This document shows positions 1-9,010 of a stretch of DNA of 14,286 bases, piece by piece. The notes beneath the pieces are model-generated. The model did no database searches, had not been told where the DNA came from, and worked only from the letters and a program-made list of their open reading frames with translations. The translations under genes and the position numbers were made by a program. Origin of the DNA: Acanthaster planci (Eukaryota > Echinodermata > Asteroidea > Valvatida > Acanthasteridae); the NCBI RefSeq assembly GCF_001949145.1, contig NW_019091366.1, forward strand, positions 2,318,920 to 2,333,205. The letters are read 5' to 3'. Numbering within the stretch: position 1 is the stretch's first letter; every line of letters starts with the position of its first letter.

Positions 1-793
1 TCGCGAATAAGGGAATAATTATACCTGTACCCAAGTAATCATCTTTAAGAAAGACTGCTGAGACAAGTTACCCGTTTCCTGTCCATGAAGATATTTCTTG
101 TAGAGATCGCTCCGTGGGTATGATGAAGACTGTTCAGCTGATTGTCATGATTCCTGAAATAGACTCCCAATACTATCTCCGATCTTTTGTGTCTTATTGT
201 GCGTCAGTAATTCGAACAGCTGTAACTTTTGCCATTCTACATTTTGCTTTAACGCATCACGAATATCGCTCCAAGTTGATTTTTTATTCAAGTATTATTC
301 CTTTATACTTTAACCACAGTCGATGCACATTAAAAGGCATTTATTGTAACATTTTTCGACAACAGGTTACTTTCCGGATACCAGTGCCTACTTGATTACC
401 AAGATCGGTTTATATGGGGGAAAATCGTCCGGTGCCAATTAAGCAGTGACCCACTTGATGAAGATTTCTACAATATCCTCGGGATACTAGACCAAGATGG
501 TCGTCTTGTGTGAGATTCTGTTATCAAGTCCTCCACTTCAGCTTAATATTGCCCGACTACCGGTACGGTAAGAGCCATTTACGAAGCACCCAACCAATCA
601 ATCAGTCATTTGTTACCGAATAGAAAGCTAGGAGGCGCTCAAAGGATCCCGATACAGCCTAGGGGGACGCAGCGAGCGGTTGGTTGGTTTAAAGCTTGCC
701 GAAGCTGAGCCAGCCAGTATCAAGAGTAAATCGATGCTGTGATTTAAACGGCGCTAGCTGCTCTTCATTTGGGCACAAGAGCCTCTTGTCACC

Positions 794-1039
794 ATGCCAT
801 CCCCGACTAATCACCGAGCGCCTTCCGTTCGGATAATTGTATCTCATAAACAAGCTATCGAGAAACGATTGGCTTTTTTGCTAACTTCGCCTGGGCCCAT
901 GCAGCGAGGAACGGTGCAAGGGGGCAAACCGATCCGACGAGCGCAAAGACATTCAGGCACGCGGCTGGCCAATGGTGCTAAGCGATCTGGAAGTGAGATT
1001 GATGTGGTTAAGTATCAGATATGTCATCCGCTGAAGTAG
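794..1039 (+). CDS. Possible 81-codon open frame with strong Kozak context
   Basis: The frame starts at an ATG in the context GTCACCATGCC, which fits the vertebrate-style Kozak rule, and ends at TAG. The product would be basic (many Arg and Lys) without a signal peptide, membrane segment or motif that I recognise. It lies in a GC-richer stretch (about 560-1040). A frame this length can occur by chance at this GC content, so I give it little weight. Confidence 0.12.
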   Translation: MPSPTNHRAPSVRIIVSHKQAIEKRLAFLLTSPGPMQRGTVQGGKPIRRAQRHSGTRLANGAKRSGSEIDVVKYQICHPLK

Positions 1040-1899
1040 AGACCCCTTCGCACAAATTCGACTGGTCTTTTATTTTATTTACAAAATGGCGTGTGCTCGG
1101 TTTTAAGGGGACTAAATTGAGCTTTAATGAATGGGGTTCTCTTTGGCAGGCCGCGTTTGGGTGGGAATAAAGAGCGGGAAAACTTCTGATTGCGTCAATA
1201 GAGGATAATTTGAGACGGTTTTTAATCCAGGCCGTCTATGATTGATGAGTGTGGGAATTGAGATTACAAAACTTCAAGGTTCGGACCTCAAACACTGAAG
1301 GGCAATTTACTTTTAATTGGAAATAATTCGTGAAGGCCAGAAAATGGCTGGATTTTTATTACTTCTAAAGATCAAAAAGGGGAGAGTACTTTTGAGCAAT
1401 TACCAACAAATCCATGCAATGAATTCGTTACGTGATTGATGCCACTCTATAGTTTTAAACACTATAGTTTTGATTTGTAAGACTCCATTAAATACGAACG
1501 TATGTGCTGTCTGTTTTGCATTTGTTGATCAATATGCTGACGTAAAATTCGATGAAACATTTTCCTCTTAGATATTCATGAAGGATAGACCATCCTTACA
1601 TCTAGATTGGAAATAATTGCTCCAGGTTTCTTTCGATGAGCCGTGTCACTATACCTAAATTTGCAGTTTGAATCAGCCATAGTTAGTGCGTATAATAATG
1701 TTAATTCGGGTTCACTTGCAGCACAAGCCAAACTTTGAGGAAACGCTGAAACTACTTCGTTTAGCCTGTTTGTGCTGTGTGCTTTGCCATGTTCAAGGCC
1801 TCTTAATTTGTTTGTTATCTGCACGACTTCGCCTTGCAGGACGGCAATCAATTTTCTCCCCGCAAGCCTAGCAAGTCAGGACCGTGATTAAAATCCTCT

Positions 1900-1970
1900 T
1901 GTGCCGAGCGTAGCCCCTCGGGGCCTGGCCGGCCGGGGAGCGGTTGGCCGCGATTGCCGGTGCCCGCCTC
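1900..1970. other. GC-rich patch
   Basis: About 70 bases are far richer in G and C than their surroundings, with the self-complementary pieces CCCCTCGGGG and GGCCGGCC. There is no adjoining open frame. It could be a decayed CpG promoter fragment or a repeat piece. Confidence 0.5.
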
Positions 1971-2228
1971 GTCAATTTCCGTGCCATCTTCCCGTCTTTT
2001 ACCGTTGATGACCTAATCAGTCACACAATTCGTGTGCGAATTCACCCTTAGCGGGCCAGGAAATTACCACACAAGAAAGAGAGTGGACTTTTGGAGATGC
2101 TGGAGAATCAAGGCCAAGAAACCGAATGGGTTCATTCGAATTACGATAAAGTTTTCTTTTCAACAACTCAACGCGTGACAATTATTGTCTTGTTATAACT
2201 CTTCTGTAGTATTGTGATGTTCGCTATC

Positions 2229-2241
2229 GTCACAATGTGAC
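2229..2241. repeat. Palindrome GTCACAATGTGAC
   Basis: This is a perfect 6+1+6 inverted repeat. An outer ATTGTGA about 18 bases upstream also pairs with the TCACAAT in it. The function is unknown; it may be a chance palindrome. Confidence 0.5.
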
Positions 2242-3084
2242 CCTGCAAAGATTTATCGTACATGAGCCGATAAAGTTATTTAAACCTTTCTTGTTAGTTT
2301 CTTGTTGTTTTTTCTAAACGATTTATGTTTGTCAAAGAAAGTGGGCGGGCTCATTGAGTAGCTTTCTCATGTATTTCACATCGAACATATCAAAATTATT
2401 TTTAGTCACTATCCCTACGCGGGTAATGAGTTCTAATTGGGCAAGGTATAAATCCTTCCCGAATGTTAGCCATATTTTCCCTACATCGACCAACTGCCCG
2501 TTTAAAGCAAAGTTAGATTTTTAAAAAAAGAACCGCAGTCAGTGTAACGTAAAATTTCCATGAGAAAACTGTTACGTATACCGTTTGTTTATACATATAA
2601 ATTAACCATTTCCCCTGCACAAAGCATCCCTTTAAACATCCATGATAAAGAAAACATCCAAACATCCAAACAAAAGAGAGCGTACCAGCGCCTAATCTCG
2701 ACCCATCACATCCTAATGCGGAAATCATTTGTATGTTATTAGAGGGTGTATACACTCGCCTTATCATCAAGCACAGTCCAGAAACTTGTCAGCAAGCCAG
2801 CGCATTACAGTTTATGCGTCGTCGGTCTGTACCGCAAGAGTGCAGACTAAAGGGTTCAGTTTACATTATACTCGTCCCGCACTTTTGGTTTTGCATCGTG
2901 CATGGGCCGGCGTTCCGTCAGGGGATTCTTGGCCGATTGCTATGTCTCCCCCCTGGCGCCCTAATGACACCTTATACAAACTAAAGTGACTCGATTAGGT
3001 AAACTGTATGACACGGTGCATATCATCTCAAATACATATTAATCATGATATGACAAAACAGCTCTTTGCTAAGTGTGAAAACAA

Positions 3085-3103
3085 TGCAGCCGATCCGGCT
3101 GCA
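3085..3103. repeat. Perfect GC-rich hairpin, 8-bp stem
   Basis: TGCAGCCG and CGGCTGCA are separated by ATC, giving a 19-base hairpin with six G-C pairs. It lies outside any supported gene and is not followed by a T run, so it is not a Rho-independent type terminator. Confidence 0.6.
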
Positions 3104-3720
3104 CAGGGACACTGCACTTGTTGGAATTCCTAACAAAATTCTAGAGGGAATATAAAACTAGTGACTTAAAATTGCAGTCTATTATGGGGTTATCGTTGTG
3201 GTATTTGACTTATTAACTTTATTCACATTTTTCAGTATCGGCTTACCGGACAAATTTAGCGATAAAAACTTGGATAAAAAGAAAGCTAAAACCGCGGATT
3301 TCCACTTTTAAATTTATGCATGAGTTTAGTGACTATTATGCAGGGCCGTACTGTATTTCGAGATTTATTTCGCTTTCATTGTGTAATGTAATCATTGTAC
3401 AACGTGATTTCTTCCACTGAATTATCCAGTGCGCCCTCTCTTGTAGTTAGGTTCTCAGCTCATAAAGTAGTCTGGATACCAGACCAGATGATTCTGACTA
3501 TACTCTACGAATCCGAAGGGTCGGATACCGTGCACGATATGGGGCCGATGGGTACCCCCCCCTCCAATTACCTAACACATCCCCCTAGAACTTAGAAGTC
3601 TGTAAAGAATTCCTGAGATTCCGATCAAACAATGGCCAACACAAAGGCAGGGGGGGTCTCTCCGCCCCGTATCTTCATCGTATGGAGGGTCCGGTATCCC
3701 CCAATGTCCACGTGACCAAG

Positions 3721-3740
3721 ACTGGAGAAATTCCTCCAGT
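3721..3740. repeat. Hairpin with 7-bp stem
   Basis: ACTGGAG and CTCCAGT are separated by the six bases AAATTC. No supported gene is nearby. Confidence 0.5.
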
Positions 3741-3978
3741 TTTCAGGAAATACCCAAAATATTCCGAAGTCGTCCCGCCTATATTCGGCATGTTCGGATG
3801 GTACCGTTGACGTTCGGTGATTCCCGGTCGAGTAGGTGGGCTAGCTGTTGAACGTGAACTCCCGTATCCTAATGGCAGCTGTTGATACCACAATATTTGA
3901 CTTTATATAACGGGTTTTGCCCTTACCCAGCGTATATATTAATAACACTGTATGCTCAGTGCTTGTCCGAGAGCTTGC

Positions 3979-4045
3979 NNNNNNNNNNNNNNNNNNNNNN
4001 NNNNNNNNNNNNNNNNNNNNNNNNNNNNNNNNNNNNNNNNNNNNN
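3979..4045. other. Assembly gap (67 N)
   Basis: A run of N joins two sequence blocks. The 15-base word ATATTTGACTTTATA occurs 71 bases before the gap (3893-3907) and again 31 bases after it (4077-4091), so the join may hide a repeat. Confidence 0.99.
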
Positions 4046-4530
4046 CTAGTACTAGTGCAGACGTCTTAACCACTCGATATTTGACTTTATACACTGAAAT
4101 CGAAGGTCGCCTTAGCCAAATGCAGAATATGACTTACCCAATCAGGCTTGTACCTGAAACATACTTTCAGTGGGGATACACATGCAGTATTGCCCACTGG
4201 ATATGAGAAAGGTCTCATTTTGAGATGTTGCCACTGATGAATATGAAAACATCCGGGCTCTCAACTTGTGACCCCTGAGCCTTGCGTCATATCTATTTCT
4301 ATCCGTGGGTGATGCCTGACCTAATTTTTTTTTCAAGAGTCGTCAGGGAATCTTTGGGCAGGGAACCAGACTACTCATAAAGCTTGTTTGTACAATTCGT
4401 ACCGCTGAGGGCGCAGCTAATACGGCTGCTTCCGAAAGTTACGGCTGCGGTTGGAAATCACACGAGCACATAGGGTGCGTTTTGCCATACGTAGCAAATT
4501 ATACTCGATCGGCCTCACATTCAGTGAACA

Positions 4531-4668
4531 AAAGCTAACATTTAATCCGCGTACACAGATATCTCTAGTCTTAGACGTGCCAAGTTAACATTTATTCCCA
4601 GAATAGAGATATTTCTATTAATTAATAGAGATATTTGTATACGCGGATTAAATGTTAGCTTTGCACGC
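4531..4668. repeat. Fold-back repeat with three related arms
   Basis: The left arm (4531-4567) and the right arm (4626-4662) are inverted copies matching at 35 of 37 positions, including 23 in a row (AAAGCTAACATTTAATCCGC onward). A third copy lies between them (4575-4621). It is in the same orientation as the left arm and pairs with the right one over 47 bases with 9 mismatches. It is centred on the perfect palindrome TCTATTAATTAATAGA (4614-4629). No coding capacity is visible. It looks like a miniature fold-back transposon with an internal duplication. Confidence 0.75.
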
Positions 4669-5837
4669 CATACAGCCTTACAGGTACAAAGTGTTCAAAT
4701 TAAAAAGAAGCACTTCGGTACTTGGTTCTGTTGCACGTAGTTCGATTTCGGTGACACTCTCTGACTTCTCATGCTGAGCTGATATTACCTGTCTTTGAAG
4801 TTCTTTCCAATGTCTTCAAGACAGTTTCAAAATCATGTGAATCCCTAGACGGGGGCAAAGTTAAGTATTGGAATACCTCATTGTAGACCTATGAGGAACA
4901 AAACGCAAAGCACCATGGTATATGCTGCAGCGTGGTAGTGAATAGTGCGAACATCGTAAGCAAATGTCCTAATAATAGGTGAATCTCGGGTCGCCCATTA
5001 AAGGCATACAAGAGAAGATTGACTTGCCAATGCGAAAGTTCGACCCAATGTGATAATTGATTGGTGGTCACAGGTTAGTGATGACATGAACTGATAAAAG
5101 CCAGTTTGAATTTCATTTTCAGTTCAAATGAAATACATGCAGTATACTCCTTTAATTTTCCCAGTGCAGACTACAGTTATCTGTGAATAATCCCCTGATT
5201 TACTAAAACATTTCTGGGCATATATTACCGGTACCTTGGTTTGTCTTCTAAGAAAATGCTCTTGAACAGGGTAAAGGTAACAAAACAATGTTGGTCAGAG
5301 TTGTTTATAGAGAGAGAGTTGCGTCGTGAGTGCCTCAATTGTTGGAACCCAAATGGTGGTTCATGCTGCACTGCAAATATGATAAACAGCTATTTTGGTT
5401 CCATAGTCTGAAGTTAGCACTTCTCTCTCTCTGAAAGTTCCAGGCCAATAGCCAACAGAAATAAATACCCGAACTTCAAAAAATTAGGAAAAAATATTCA
5501 CGAGTTTCTCAGGCGTTCGAAATGCACATAAAATTAAAGCCCAGTGTATGTTTTTCATTTTCTTTTCAAATTTTTATTCATTGACCAATGACTTTTGAAG
5601 ATTTTTCCACGGAAGGTCACCGCTAAAATTCAGCCGTGAAGCCCCTCGCCATTTTGAAATATTGATGCCTACACTTCTCGAAAAAATAGACTGTTTTCAG
5701 GCGCCGATTTCTTCCAAATCTCTCTCAAACGCAAACTGGTATTCTCTTTGCCCGCCTAAACCTGTATTTTCTACAACACTTCTTGCTTGTGGGCCACAAA
5801 ATGCTCTATTTCGTAGAGAATTTGAGTGCATACAAAT
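4669..5837. other. No supported gene; intergenic or intronic
   Basis: Open frames are short and unconvincing. The stretch holds a hairpin at 4789-4824 (CTGTCTTTGAAG pairing with CTTCAAGACAG with one bulge), a 9-bp-stem hairpin at 5110-5134 (ATTTCATTT and AAATGAAAT), and short GAGA and CTCT runs at about 5311 and 5422. Confidence 0.55.
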
Positions 5838-5905
5838 TGTGATTGGCCCGCGCAAGCGAAGCAGTCTTCAGCCTATTTACTGGCAATGGCCTGTATCCTT
5901 TGGCT

Positions 5906-5927
5906 GAGTTCGGGCGGCTTGTTCTCG
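5906..5927 (+). repeat. Left copy of a 22-bp GC-rich inverted repeat
   Basis: The segment from GAGTTCGGGCGGC through TGTTCTCG matches the reverse complement of 6333-6354 at 20 of 22 positions. It lies in the candidate promoter. Confidence 0.7.
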
Positions 5928-6007
5928 TATGTTCAGGATCGATTTGTAACGTTGTTTGTGGGTCGGCCGCTCGAACGCTGGGAACGTACAACCGGTTATC
6001 GCTACTA

Positions 6008-6030
6008 GTTACTTGTAGCATGCAAGTAAC
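6008..6030 (+). repeat. Hairpin just upstream of the candidate start codon
   Basis: GTTACTTG and CAAGTAAC form a perfect 8-bp stem with a 7-base loop, ending 7 bases before the ATG at 6038. If transcribed it would sit in the 5' UTR. Confidence 0.55.
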
Positions 6031-6037
6031 ATGCAAC

Positions 6038-6100
6038 ATGGCGGCATCCTTGTACATTCTTCGAGAGTTAATGTTTGAGCCAACTAATTTTCCATTTTAA
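6038..6100 (+). CDS. Possible first coding exon or short frame starting MAASLYILREL
   Basis: An ATG with a good context (AACATGG) inside the YY1-like motif opens 20 codons to a TAA. If it is a real start, an exon should end before the stop. The only nearby GT choices (after CCTT at 6053 or AAT at 6073) are poor donors. An 8-bp hairpin lies just upstream (6008-6030). No family was recognised. Confidence 0.15.
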   Translation: MAASLYILRELMFEPTNFPF

Positions 6101-6266
6101 AAATCGTATCTGTCATGGAAAATTATTGATGTTAATTGTGCAAAACTTTCCATTGTCTCCAGTTTTGTAAGCCATCTCGATAGTTTTGCAGCTTTTCAAA
6201 AATCAAATCTCACGAGTTTTCCCGTGTGATCGTGTAAAACCCTGACGAGGAGGTGGTGTGTGAACC

Positions 6267-6299
6267 TGTTCCGAGAACAGTGTTCTTGGGTCATGTTCC
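6267..6299. promoter_or_regulatory. Cluster of TGTTCY / AGAACA half-sites
   Basis: Four steroid-receptor-like half-sites lie within 33 bases: TGTTCC, AGAACA, TGTTCT and TGTTCC. The middle pair forms the palindrome AGAACAGTGTTCT (6274-6286). A true glucocorticoid-type element needs a three-base spacer; here the spacer is one, so binding by that family is doubtful. Confidence 0.25.
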
Positions 6300-6332
6300 C
6301 GTCGTTCGAGCTCGAGAATGCGAAAACCGTGT

Positions 6333-6354
6333 CAAGAACAGGCCGCCCGAACTC
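6333..6354 (-). repeat. Right copy of the 22-bp inverted repeat
   Basis: This is the inverted partner of 5906-5927 (20 of 22 bases match). It is followed within 22 bases by a CGCCCTCT motif. Confidence 0.7.
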
Positions 6355-6375
6355 GACCTTTAGTTGGTACACAAA

Positions 6376-6419
6376 CGCCCTCTATTAAAATACTTCGCAA
6401 TAAATGTCAACAGAGGGCG
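6376..6419. promoter_or_regulatory. Pair of inverted CGCCCTCT motifs, CTCF-like
   Basis: CGCCCTCT (6376-6383) faces its reverse complement AGAGGGCG (6412-6419) across 28 AT-rich bases. The extended right site, GCGCCCTCTGTTG on the minus strand, is close to the bilaterian CTCF core. The same word also occurs at 3432, 8982 and 10149. Confidence 0.3.
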
Positions 6420-7643
6420 CACTTCCTAATACGCAGCCTCTTGAATTCTGCCTGTCGACTTGACACCAATAGGTTCTACTTTGTGAAGAAATATCCCCAA
6501 TGAAGTCTATTTAAGTCGAAATATGTCAATAATCATTTCATAAAACAAAAAATGACAAAAACAGCCCACAATAAAAACTAAAACCTTCCAAACACAAGCG
6601 GTTAAAATTACATGAAATGTGACTTGGATTTATTCTCAGTCATTGCATTTTTACCCTTCCAATGCTCATTTCTTAACAGCATAAATCAATAATTTAAAGG
6701 ATCTATATCCTATCGGTACAAATACTTTTTTAGAAGTAAATACAAGACTACATTTGTTCTGATAATCAACTGACAAACAAGAATACACATCCTATATATA
6801 CAAAATAAAATTGGAAATGGACGAACGCCTGACTCAAGGTGACAAAGTGGTCCGAGCATAAAAAAATCATTCAACAAAATGCCTGGTTAAAGGTTACAGC
6901 TACAACAGTCTTATGACCAATAAATTTCATCCATGAATATGAGAGAAAAATGAAAAAATGATGAACAAAAAACAAAACCTTTACACAATAATTGCACTGA
7001 TATGAAGGTCTCATTTCTTTATCCACTAGGAATATTTTGGACAAGTTACTTCTGGGGACTGCACCCTAGTCACTCTAGTGCAACAAATCATGAACTGATG
7101 TCGCAGAGAATTAAACTCAACAAAGAAAATGTCAAAATATCTGAAGGGACAAAGGAACAGATCTGTGCATAACTTGTAATTGTACCTGCAACACTGTACA
7201 CAGGTAAAATACCACAGATAAACTTGCCATCAAATCAATGTTTTGTGTTTTGGGGAGTATATTTCCACGACCTACCCATGAACTACAACACTACAGTGAT
7301 TTTCAACTATGAAATCGCTGTGTATTAAACTGTGACTTCTTCATGTTGAATGACCAACTAAATTGTAATCAAATTCACTAACTAACCAATAATAAATCAC
7401 AGTAACGTACTTCCAAATACATTAACAAGATTAAACAAAAGGTGTGAAAATAAGCATCTGCATTCATTTGAAAATACCACCAGTAAACAAGCCCTTTTTG
7501 TCAGGACCTTTGACCTCTTATCAAGATTGGTAAACGTTTGGCTGTGTTAAACACTTCAAGTGATTTAAGCCATCCCTTCCTTTTCAACCCAGTCATGTAA
7601 GCCACATTACTTTATTGTTCTTTTCATCCAGAAAAAAAAATTA

Positions 7644-7806
7644 CTGTCGAACCTCATTAAAAAGAGTTCCTTTGGACTACTGCAGATTGCCTTGTTATAA
7701 CAGGAATCCTATATTGTCAGGAATGAAGAACAAGGGATTAGGACCTAAAATGTTCTTTGTATAAGCAGAATGTTGTATTAGCAATGCTCTTATTTACAAC
7801 TGAACC
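7644..7806. mobile_element. Inverted-repeat element (MITE), copy A, decayed
   Basis: This copy starts CTGTCGAACCTCATTAA just after a TA dinucleotide and ends near TTACAACTGAACC. It shares ordered blocks with the copy in ARL3 intron 3, including CTTGTTATAACAGGAA (CTTCTTATAACAGGAA there), GGGATTAGGACCTAAAA, and GTTGTATTAGCAATGCTCTTAT. The right terminal repeat is degraded. It is non-coding. The right boundary may be off by several bases. Confidence 0.65.
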
Positions 7807-8589
7807 ATTTTTCTGAGACTAATTAGCAGGAGGCAGCATTTCTACCAAACCACAACCACCAGACACTTTTAGCAGCACTCTTCCAACTCAACCATGTTGG
7901 TCTCCCAATTTGGGAGAAATAACCCCTGACGCCAAAGCCATGGAATCTATGAAGTCCAACCTGGGACCATACCAAGCTTTGAGGACCTAAACCTGACATC
8001 ATAATGCATTCACTGTGTGGTACCAACAAATCCAGGAACACAATCCATGTCCAAAGGGTACGGGTACCAGTTTTCAGGCCTTTTCATTAAATTGTTAGAC
8101 TAAAATTCACACTTCTCTGGCCCTATCAGGATAAGAACCTGAAACACATCCCTTTACTTGAAGCCCAACTAGTTGCTGACTTTGAGCCACTAATGTTTTT
8201 TCTGAATACTAGCTGGTATAAAGCCTCCATAATTAAAGGCAGCTTTTTCCGGTGAACTTTGTTGCTGAGTTTGTCACTCACCTGTCAGATATTGTCTTCA
8301 GCCAATTTTCAGCAATGGACCGTATTCGCAGGGTACCCAATTTCAGTCGTATTCCTGAGCATACTGTATACATTTCAAAACTTTAATGGGATGGTACCAG
8401 GTGGGTTTTTTGGGGGGGGGGTCAGAACAAAATTGTAGAATAGAGTCTGGTTCTATAACTTTAACATTTTCCAATGAATACACTACGTTGGGGAACCTGA
8501 CTGAAATTGGGTCCTCCGTGAATACAGTGTATTCTTTGGTGATTTGTTTGCTGATGCTCCTATCTAGTCTGGTGTGGGTTTGAACACTG

Positions 8590-8644
8590 TTGGTCAGGGT
8601 CAATCCAGCCCATGATGACCTCATGATGACCCTGTGATGACCCC
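8590..8644. promoter_or_regulatory. Five nuclear-receptor-like half-sites, including a TGATGACC tandem repeat
   Basis: TGGTCAGGGTCA gives two adjacent GGTCA half-sites. CATGATGACCT, CATGATGACCCT and GTGATGACCCC then repeat the opposite half-site TGACC every 11-12 bases. This could be a nuclear receptor site cluster or simply a short tandem repeat. Confidence 0.25.
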
Positions 8645-8769
8645 ATCAATGTCATCTTCAGAGTCAAATATGTCACATTCCAAAATCAACAAAACCTTTA
8701 CAACCCTTGAACATGAACACATATTGAATACAGTATCTTACACAAATAACATAACTTGAATATTTTCAG

Positions 8770-8833
8770 GCTTCCTAACCGCCCCGAGTTGAAGTGCACC
8801 CCCAAGCGGCAAAAGAAAGACAGATGGTACTAA
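8770..8833 (+). CDS. Possible last coding exon of an unidentified plus-strand gene
   Basis: A good acceptor (CATAAC branch-like word, then TTGAATATTTTCAG) precedes a short frame of 20 codons that reads LPNRPELKCTPKRQKKDRWY and stops at TAA. The composition is very basic and codon use is GC-richer than the flanks. The exon would enter in phase 2. I do not recognise the protein, and no partner exons were found between 6100 and 8769. A plus-strand AATAAA lies at 9635-9640. It could equally be a chance frame in a CpG-rich patch. Confidence 0.22.
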
Positions 8834-8899
8834 GTTTTCCAAGCGGGTTCTTGCACGAGTTCTGAGTGTACACAAAGACCATACATTAAGGAACAAATT

Positions 8900-9010
8900 T
8901 GTTACTCAGCGTGCTCCGCATCGAACGCGCCATTGATCCCATTATAAACGCGCGCCCACGCAGTGAGTACTTAAAAAAACACGCCCTCTTTTGTTCTGCT
9001 CGGAGCGGAT
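8900..9010. promoter_or_regulatory. CpG-rich patch, possible promoter
   Basis: About 110 bases hold many CpGs (GCATCGAACGCGCC, AAACGCGCGCCCACGC, CTCGGAGCGG) in an AT-rich region. There is a TATAA-like word readable on both strands (about 8942-8948) and a CGCCCTCT motif (8982-8989). On the minus strand an ATG at 8932 in good context opens MARSMRS and then a stop after 15 codons. Direction and target gene are unknown. Confidence 0.22.

Larger units (their letters stand above)
1..3978. other. No supported gene; unassigned sequence
   Basis: I find no recognisable domain or exon here. Open frames are all under 95 codons and overlap one another on both strands. Visible structure includes a GC-rich patch at 1900-1970, perfect hairpins at 2229-2241, 3085-3103 and 3721-3740, a tandem 15-base echo CTATAGTTTT at about 1446-1470, an E-box CACGTG at 3709-3714, and one CGCCCTCT motif at 3432-3439. 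The segment could be intergenic, intronic or old repeat. Confidence 0.6.
5838..6060 (+). promoter_or_regulatory. Candidate CpG-type promoter and 5' UTR
   Basis: This stretch is richer in CpG than its flanks. It has an inverted CCAAT box (GATTGG, 5841-5846), GC-rich words (GCCCGCGC, GGGCGGC, GGTCGGCCGCTCG), and at 6035-6045 AACATGGCGGC, which fits the YY1 consensus. YY1 sites that include ATGGCGGC typically lie just downstream of start sites in TATA-less animal promoters. This would imply a plus-strand gene starting here. No TATA box is obvious. The call rests on motif content only. Confidence 0.3.
6421..8769. other. AT-rich non-coding stretch with one MITE
   Basis: Apart from the element at 7644-7806, no gene is supported. 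Frames are short, and the bases look like intron or 3' UTR. Also present are the palindrome TCTCCCAATTTGGGAGA (7901-7917), a G run at 8408-8420, a strong-looking minus-strand donor CAG|GTGAGT at about 8282-8287 without a recognisable exon, and TGATGACC repeats at 8611-8644. Confidence 0.55.

Noticed and set aside
2729-2989. Overlapping 83-86 codon plus-strand frames
   Set aside because: Two frames are open over the same stretch, neither with recognisable motifs, which is typical of chance.
3085-3103. A bacterial-type terminator
   Set aside because: The hairpin lacks a following T run and the window is eukaryotic.
3675-3893. A 72-codon minus-strand frame with GC-rich codons
   Set aside because: No similarity I could recognise and no splice or promoter context; it remains unsupported.
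5892-5900. GTATCCTTT, an exact U12-type intron donor word
   Set aside because: No convincing coding sequence ends there. The only branch-like partner seen (TTCCTAACC near 8772) lacks one base of the consensus, and one chance match per window is not surprising.
7823-8041. A 72-codon minus-strand frame rich in Trp and Gly
   Set aside because: The composition looks like translated non-coding repeat; no family pattern and no exon borders.
8282-8380. A minus-strand exon ending in CAG|GTGAGT
   Set aside because: The donor is strong, but the short open stretch before it has no recognisable protein content and no acceptor I trust.
8343-8624. A 93-codon minus-strand open frame
   Set aside because: It runs through a G/C homopolymer and the TGATGACC repeat, shows no domain, and has no flanking splice logic.
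8918-8932. Minus-strand start MARSMRS as the N-terminus of an LLPH-like nucleolar protein
   Set aside because: Similarity stops after seven residues, a stop follows at codon 16, and no good donor rescues the frame.
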